DNA from: Dendrobium chrysotoxum
Lineage: Eukaryota > Streptophyta > Magnoliopsida > Asparagales > Orchidaceae
Assembly (NCBI GenBank): GCA_019925795.1
Contig: CM034311.1
Span: 10,030,126 to 10,094,125, forward strand
Length of the DNA: 64,000 bases
Direction of reading: 5' to 3'
Shown: positions 57,774 to 64,000 of the stretch, piece by piece
How positions within the stretch are numbered: the first letter of the stretch is position 1
Layout of the letters: every line of letters starts with the position of its first letter
Notes under the pieces: generated by a model
The model's database searches: none
Told to the model about the DNA's origin: nothing
Seen by the model: only the letters and a program-made list of their open reading frames with translations
Made by a program: the position numbers and the translations under genes

Positions 57774-59472
57774 TGTTGCAAATCTGGATTCAAGAAGTAT
57801 AGTTTTGATGATAACAAACATGTTTGTGTTCTATTTTGCTTGGCTAATCATTTCAGGTACAAAAAGATCAAATGTAAATCAAGCCAACTCAAGATCGGGT
57901 CCAAGTGTGTCTAAATATAATTTTTCCCTTTCTTGAGTCAAATGTAATGTAATTGATCCCCTAGCTAAGTAACCTTGCACACACACACTCAGGGGGAGAG
58001 GTTTAGTGAATTAGAGTTTCTGTTAAATTTTTGTTCTGATCATCCCGGATAATATACACATCATCCTGAACGATCTAGTGAAAATAGAAACCCTAATTAG
58101 GGCGACCAAGTTAAGTCTATCTAATTAAGTTGATCATCCTGGACGATCCATCCATTGTACGGGATGATTGGCTCAAATCAGAAATTCTCAGCTGACAGAT
58201 CAAGTTAGGCAAGTTTTATTTTTAGAGATTTGATCTGATCGTCCTGGACGATACGTATATCATCCTGGACGATCCACTACAATCATGCCTAAATTAGTCT
58301 GCTGATTAAGGAAAGTAATCAAGGTCTGATTGATTCGACCATATCGTCCTGGATGTTCGAAGGATCGTATGGGACGAGGTGTTAAAAATCCTGACTGTCC
58401 ATCATGTTTCACCTGTACGTCCAAAGCGGAGATCAGGATGATTCTGGCACTTTTTAAACTAACCATACTAGACATAGAAATATCATCTTGGACGTTCAAG
58501 TCATTTTGAGGTCATCCAGCATAAGTTCCTCTGGATGACCAGAGCGATCTTCTGGACAAAATTCCTGATTTACACTAATCATCCCGGACGATAGCAGAAT
58601 TGTACGGGACGATCTGAACAACTTTTTCTACTAATTGTCTAGAAGCGCCAGATCATCTAGGCTGAAACATGTGATTTTGAACTCATCGTACAGGACAATC
58701 TATCATCCTGGATGATATTGGCCAACCAGTTGAGATTTAGGGCAAAATTTGAGCCCTCCTATAAAAGATCTTTTTCTTCCAATAAGAAAAATCTTTTTCC
58801 ACTTTCCTTTCAAGAGAAACCTTGAGAGAGAGAGAGAGAGGATCTTATGAGGGGGAGTTTGTGAGGAATTCACAAAGGATACTCCAAGCAAGGATCAGAG
58901 TCATCTTCTCCGTTCATTGTCTCTCATCTTGTCGGTGTTTTCTGTGGGAGGATCGTTCGCAAAAAGATCCAAGTTCTCTTACTGCTTCAGGAGGAAGCAA
59001 AAGGAGTTCAGGTTCTCTGCCTGCTTCAGGAGGACGCGAAAGGAGTTTGGGTTCTCTACCTGCTTCAAGAGGAAGTGAAAGGAGTTCAGGTTCTCTGCCT
59101 CACCGGGTTGGTGGAAAGGAGTTTTGTACAGGGTTATCTGCCTTACTGTGTGAGCAGAAGGAGAGTCACTTTTGTGTTAGTGCAATACCCAAAGGAGAGG
59201 CTCCGGGGAGTGGACGTAGGTCAAGTTGACCGAACCACAATAAAATTTGGTGTGCTCTTTCTGATTATTTTTTGCACTTTATTATTCTGTTAGTATCTGC
59301 TTGGGTGAAATCTGTGGTTGATCTTTTCATTTCTGTGTTTACGTATTTTCGCTGCAAATTATCGAAAGATTTTTCATGTTGCTCACGAATTTTTTAAATA
59401 ACCAATTCACCCCCCCTCTGGGTTAACCTCGGGACTAGTTCATCAGGGCTTAACATCCCTATCAAACTTTCA
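57774..59472 (+). repeat. Element D 5' LTR
   Basis: 1699 bp, TG at 57774 to CA at 59472. Palindrome array 58037-58715, TATA box 58760-58766, leader with three 39-bp repeats (58973-59095) and the end segment CATCCCTATCAAACTTTCA. Confidence 0.94.
58037..58766 (+). promoter_or_regulatory. Element D promoter: palindrome array plus TATA box
   Basis: Degraded ATCGTCC-N-GGACGAT copies at 58037-58715, with 21-bp pairs such as GATCGTCCTGGACGATACG followed by ATCATCCTGGACGAT (58238-58275). CCTCCTATAAAAGATC supplies a clear TATAAAA at 58760-58766. Many palindrome CG pairs have become TG or CA. Confidence 0.7.
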
Positions 59473-59474
59473 AG

Positions 59475-59486
59475 TGGTATCAGAGC
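59475..59486 (+). other. Primer-binding site, tRNA-iMet
   Basis: TGGTATCAGAGC, two bases after the LTR end. Confidence 0.95.
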
Positions 59487-59528
59487 GGGATTCAAAAATT
59501 TAAGTTTAAAAACTTTTGAATTTGATCC

Positions 59529-60631
59529 ATTACTAACTTTAGTAATCGTAATACTGCTGAAGGTTATTCAATTACACGACCGCCACTATCTGATAACATA
59601 CCTTTTGACTTTTGAAAAACTCGTATTTTCACTTTTTTTTAATCTATGGATTATCGCATGTGGATGCTTGTTAAGGATGGCTATGAACCACCTTTTTGAA
59701 TGATTAACAATGTTAAAACTAAACTACCTTTCACTGATTAGACTTTTGATGATCGTGACTTAGCCCAACTGAATGCTAAATGTTTGAACTATTTTTTTTT
59801 GTTGCCTTAAAATCTGAGGATTACATGCGTGTTTCTACTTGTACAACTAGTAAAGAAATTTGGGTTAGATTGTGCATCACTTATGAAGGTACAATAAAAG
59901 TCAAATAGTTTAGGTTAAATATATTGCTGCATGACTACAAACTTTTTCGCATGAAACCTACTGATTCTATTTTTGAAATGTATACGAGGTTCACTCAAAT
60001 TGTCACTTCTTTGCATGCTTTAGGAAGAGAACTTACAAACTATGAAAAAGTGAACAAGATTTTGAGATGTTTGCCTTCTTCATTTGATGCTAAGATAACT
60101 GTAATTATTGAATCGAAAGATTTGGATAATTATTCTATTGACAACTTACTTGGGTCACTCATTGCTTACGAGCAAGGGGTGAACCAAAGACAGCTTGATG
60201 CAGGTGAAAAGAAGAAGGAGAAAACTGTGGCGCTGAAGGCCAATGATACTGACATTGATTCTTCCGGGTCTGATAGTGATGATGTTGCCTTAATTACTAG
60301 GCAATTCAAAAGCTTTCTAAGGAAGAAACATAAGAACTTTCAGAAGTTGAACAAGGGTAAGTCCAGTATAAATTTTAAAGGCTCATCTGATACTATTTAT
60401 ATTGAATGTAGGAAGCCTGGACACATTAAGGCTGATTATCTTACACTTAAAGCTCACCCAAGCAAGGAAAAGGGTGAGGAGAAACCCAAATTCAAGAAGG
60501 TTAAGAAGAGGATTCAAAAGGTATTCTGGGCAGATTCTGCATCCGACTCCTCTAAGACTGAAGCTGAAGAGGAGGAAACCAACCAATGTTTGATGGCTGA
60601 TGATCATCCTGGTCAGTCTGACCAGAAAGAG
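59529..60631 (+). pseudogene. gag: Element D gag, N-terminal exon
   Basis: At the position of the usual start codon (59529-59531) the ATG reads ATT. The UBN2-type domain is disrupted before 59924 by indels (a long T run near 59790), then open (YTRFTQIVTSLHALGRELTN). The knuckle reads YIECRKPGHIKADY with first and last Cys replaced by Tyr. Acidic stretch ASDSSKTEAEEEETN and then EE at the candidate splice donor. No functional Gag can start at the normal site. Confidence 0.9.
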
Positions 60632-61350
60632 GTATGTGAGCTTACTTATGATCAATTATTTGAAGTATCTAAAAGAATTCATGTATCTTATAGGAAACTT
60701 AAGAAATTGCATGCTAGTCTAAAATAGATTTCTTAACCTTGCAAAAAGAGCATGATTCTGTAGTTAAAGATCATTCCACACTTGACAGCAATCACATATC
60801 TTTACTTGATGAATTTGATGAATTGAACAAAAAGTATTATGATCTGATTACTGAGCATGATTTATTGAAAACCTCGTATGTTGATTTAGAAAGAGCTTTT
60901 AAAGAATTAGACAATATGGCATGTGAAGTGTAGAGTAGTAATGGAGCATTGAAATTTGAAATTGCAAGTCTTAACAAGGAGAATGAATTTTTAAGAGTAA
61001 AAATCCGTGCTTTTGAGAAAAATGAAACACCTCCTACTTTTGCACAATTTTATGCACCTCCACCTTTTGAAGAATCTGTTTCAAAATCATCAAAGCAGGT
61101 GTTATTCAAACCTAGGAAGAGGCACTATCACCCACGTAGATTAGTTAACCCTTTCTTAGTGTTAGATGTTTTCTTGTGGCATGTTAGGACACATCTCCCA
61201 CAACTGTACTATTCACCGTAGTACACATTGGAAGTGGAGGCCCAAATTGCCTGTTTCACAGCATAACACACATGCATTGCATTCTTCTTTTCATAAGAAG
61301 GAACCCAAATCTATTTGGGTTCCTAAATCTGACATTTAATAATTTTGTAG
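60632..61350 (+). other. Candidate retained intron between gag and pol (element D)
   Basis: GAG/GTATGTGAG at 60632 and TTTTGTAG/GTG at 61350, with CTGAC about 20 nt before the acceptor. Length is 719 nt, the same phase as in A (remainder two). The gag frame ends on a complete codon at 60631, and the protease frame opens at 61351. Inside: the coiled-coil ORF (60739-60933, 60949-61100) and the second zinc knuckle region, here frameshifted by one lost base. Confidence 0.6.
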
Positions 61351-64000
61351 GTGTCCTCTCACACAAGACCTCGTGAGAGCATGTGGTACCTGGATAGCGG
61401 ATGTTCAAGACACATGACTGGAGATGCAAATCAGTTCAGTTTGCTGGAGGCCAGGGCTAGATTTAAGGTTACACTTGGAGACAACACCACTAGGAGGGTG
61501 GTAGGTTCAGGTATAATTGGTGATTCAAAGAATTTTATGATTGACAATATTTTACTTGTAGATGGATTGAAACACAACCTGCTGAGCATCACTCAACTCT
61601 GTAACAAAGGATACAACATCAAATTGATGCCCACTTGCTGCATTTTAAGCTTAAATGGCAAAATTGTTGTGCAGGAACAAAGGATCAATAATGTCTACAT
61701 GCTGGATGTATGTTGCTTTAAAGCTGATGTTTCAATTTGCTTAAAAACTGTTGTTGATGAGTTTTTATTGTGGCACATGAGATTATGTCATGCCAGTATG
61801 AAAAGCCTTAGGAGAGTCACCTAAAAGGACTTAGTAAGAGGTGTCCCCAAGCTTAAGTTCACTTAGGACCACCTGTGTGATGCCTGTCAATTAAGGAAGC
61901 AAGTCCAGTCCTCCTTTCACTCTGTTAAGGACATTAGCACGTCTAGACCTTTAGAAGTCCTTCACATGGATCTCTTTGGACCCATTAGCACTGCCAGCTT
62001 AGTGGAGAAATTCTATGGTTTTGTGATTGTTGATGATTACTCGAGATTCACTTGGATTAAATTTCTGTCACATAAATCTGAGTCATTTGATGAATTTAAG
62101 TCCTTCTCTACTTGAATTCAGAGGAAGTTAGGTTGTGAGATCTTAACTATTCATAGTGATCATGGTGGAGAGTTTGAAAATGTAAAGTTTGGAACTTTCT
62201 ACGAGGACCAAGGGATTAGTCATAATTTTTCAGCTCCTAGGACCCCTTAGTAGAACGGTGTCGCTAAAAGGAAGAACAGAACCTTAGTGGAAGCCGCTAG
62301 AGTCTTGCTTACTGAGTATTCACTTCCAAAAGACTTTTGGGCTGAAGCGGTGAACACTGCCTGTTATGTGCTGAATAGGGTGAATGTTAGATCCAATCTG
62401 AACAAGACATCTTATGAGATCATTAAGGGTATAACTCCAAACCTATCCCACCTCCATGTCTTTGGCTGTATGGTTTTCATTCTGAACAACAGAAAATCAT
62501 CCTTAGGAAAGTTTGACCCCAAATCTGATGAAGGAGTGTTCTTAGGCTATTCTAGTATGGGGAATTCCTTTAGGTGTTTAATAAGAGGACTTTGGTGGTG
62601 GAAGAGACAACTCATGTGGTGTTTGATGAATCTGATCCTAAGGAGACTAGAGTTGAGGAAGAAGAAGAGGCATGAGAGATTACCCAAGGGGTTAAAAATG
62701 TAAATTTGGAGGAAAGGGTAGAACCTCAAAACACTTTGCCTAGGGATTGGAGATATTCTTCGAGTCATCCTAAAGAACTGATCTTAGGAGACCCCTCAGA
62801 AGGTGTTAGAACTAGGCATGGACTTAGGAAGGAAGTAAACCACTCTGCCTTTATCTCAATTACTGAACCCACCAACATCAATCAAGCCCTTTTTGATGAA
62901 TTTTGGATTTTAGCTATGCAATAGGAGCTGAATCAATTTGTAAGTAACGATGTTTGGGAGCTTATAGAAAGACCTAGGAATCAAGGTATAGTGGGAACCA
63001 AGTGGGACTTTAAGAATAAGATGAATTATTCTGATGTGGTGGTTAGGAATAAGGCAAGATTGGTGGCTAAGGGGTATAATCAGATTGAAGGGATTGATTT
63101 TAAGGAGACCTTTACCTCTGTAGCTAGATTGGAAGCCATTAGGGAGCTACTAGCCTTTACTTGTTATATGGGATTTAAGCTATTTCAAATGGATGTCAAG
63201 AGTGACTTTTTAAATGGGGTAATAAAAGAGGATATTTTTGTAGAACAACCCCCAAGTTTTGAGAGTTCCCAATATCCAAATCATGTTTACAAATTAAAAA
63301 AGGCCTTATATGGATTAAAATAGGCACTCAGAGCTTTGTATGAGAGGCTTAGCACATTTCTGTTAGAAAGAGAGTTTGTTAAGGGGAGCGTAGACACCAC
63401 CTTTTTTCTGACGAAAGTTGGGGATGATTTACTCATTATCCAGATCTATGTTGATGATATAATTTTTGGATCTCCTGATAAACATTTATGTGATGAATTT
63501 TCTAAAACAATGAGTTAGGAGTTTGAGATGAGTATGATGGGAGAGTTGTCCGAATTTTTGGGGTTTAGCATAAGGCAAATGGAGGATGGAACCTTTCTCA
63601 ATCAATCTAAATACACTAAGGACATTTTGAAGAAATATGAAATGGATAAAGCCAAGCTAGTCAACAATCCCATGAGCTCCTCTGTTCAGTTAGATAAGGA
63701 TTCAAGTGGAAAATCTATTGACCAAAAGAAGTATAGAGGAATAATTGGATCACTGCTTTACCTGACTGCTAGCCGACCTGATGTTATGTTTAGTGTTTGT
63801 CTTTGTGCTAGGTTTTAAGATGATCCTAAAGAGTCCCACCTGACTACTATTAAGAGAATTCTTAGATATCTTTTAGGGACCCCAAACCTAGGAATCTGGT
63901 ACCCTAGGCACAGTACCTCTTTGAGATTATTGGATATTCTGATTCTAACTTTGTAGAGTGTAGGGTGGATAGAAAGAGCACTTCTGGAACCTGTCAATTC
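61351..64000 (+). pseudogene. pol: Element D pol, partial
   Basis: Protease MWYLDSGCSRHMTGD at 61380-61425. Integrase zinc region LWHMRLCHASM and HLCDAC. Core HMDLFGPIS and IHSDHGGEF are present, but the third catalytic position reads NGVAKRKNR, Glu to Lys, beside two adjacent stops (62248-62253). RT starts at 62991 with FQMDVKSDFLNG and YVDD at 63447-63458; its A6 run at 63296-63301 keeps the frame that A and B have lost. RNase H begins before the window ends (CRVDRKSTSGTCQF). Other stops are at 61822, 61864 and 62113. Inactive. Confidence 0.93.

Larger units (their letters stand above)
57774..64000 (+). mobile_element. Copia element D, 5' part, runs off the window
   Basis: 5' LTR, primer site, gag and most of pol on the plus strand; RNase H and the 3' LTR lie beyond 64000. 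Related to A and B, but its LTR is a distinct subtype shared with 44595-46098 (TGTTGCAAATCTGGATTCAA start, 39-bp leader repeats). The gag start codon is changed and pol carries many stops. Confidence 0.92.

Overview
The window looks like nuclear DNA of a flowering plant with a large, repeat-rich genome. It is AT-rich and packed with nested LTR retrotransposons: Ty1/copia elements with an initiator-tRNA-Met primer site, a very large-LTR Ty3/gypsy element of Tat/Ogre type, and one 5'-truncated LINE. I found no host gene, no tRNA or rRNA gene and no CRISPR array. The species cannot be named from the sequence.

Layout. 1-2591: rest of an old minus-strand copia element, an LTR end joined to gag with pol missing. 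Its 5' LTR (2592-15877) is split twice, by a full minus-strand copia element (A, 3282-13098) and by a solo LTR (13729-15349). 15878-16672 is an older LTR fragment. 16674-23323 and 46099-57430 are the two halves of one minus-strand gypsy element: 3' LTR, tandem-repeat 3' UTR, integrase and RNase H on the left; protease and 5' LTR on the right, the latter holding a LINE at 51443-53185. Between the halves sits an old minus-strand copia element (C, 23324-44594). Its 3' LTR carries a nested full copia element (B, 24366-34469), and its 5' LTR is cut by a truncated plus-strand LTR (44595-46098). 57774-64000 is the 5' part of a plus-strand copia element (D) that runs off the window.

The copia elements share one plan: LTR, tRNA-Met primer site, gag (UBN2 domain, zinc knuckle, coiled coil, second knuckle), then protease, integrase, RT and RNase H in another frame, a 1.5 kb or longer 3' region, two polypurine tracts, LTR. 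All copies are broken by stops and frameshifts.

Main novel points. (1) Gag and Pol lie in different frames with no overlap, but a GTATGT...TTTTGTAG intron of about 720 nt over the coiled-coil part of gag would join them exactly in phase; the sites recur in several copies. (2) The LTR promoter region is an array of 15-bp palindromes (ATCGTCC-N-GGACGAT), many in pairs with centres 21 bp apart, gained and lost in 21-bp steps. (3) Element C carries an extra gene-like ORF downstream of pol, preceded by its own palindrome array and a TATA-like box, of which element B keeps only the tail. (4) The gypsy element has its own tandem repeats, including about 155-bp LTR repeats each carrying an inverted TTGAC/GTCAA palindrome.
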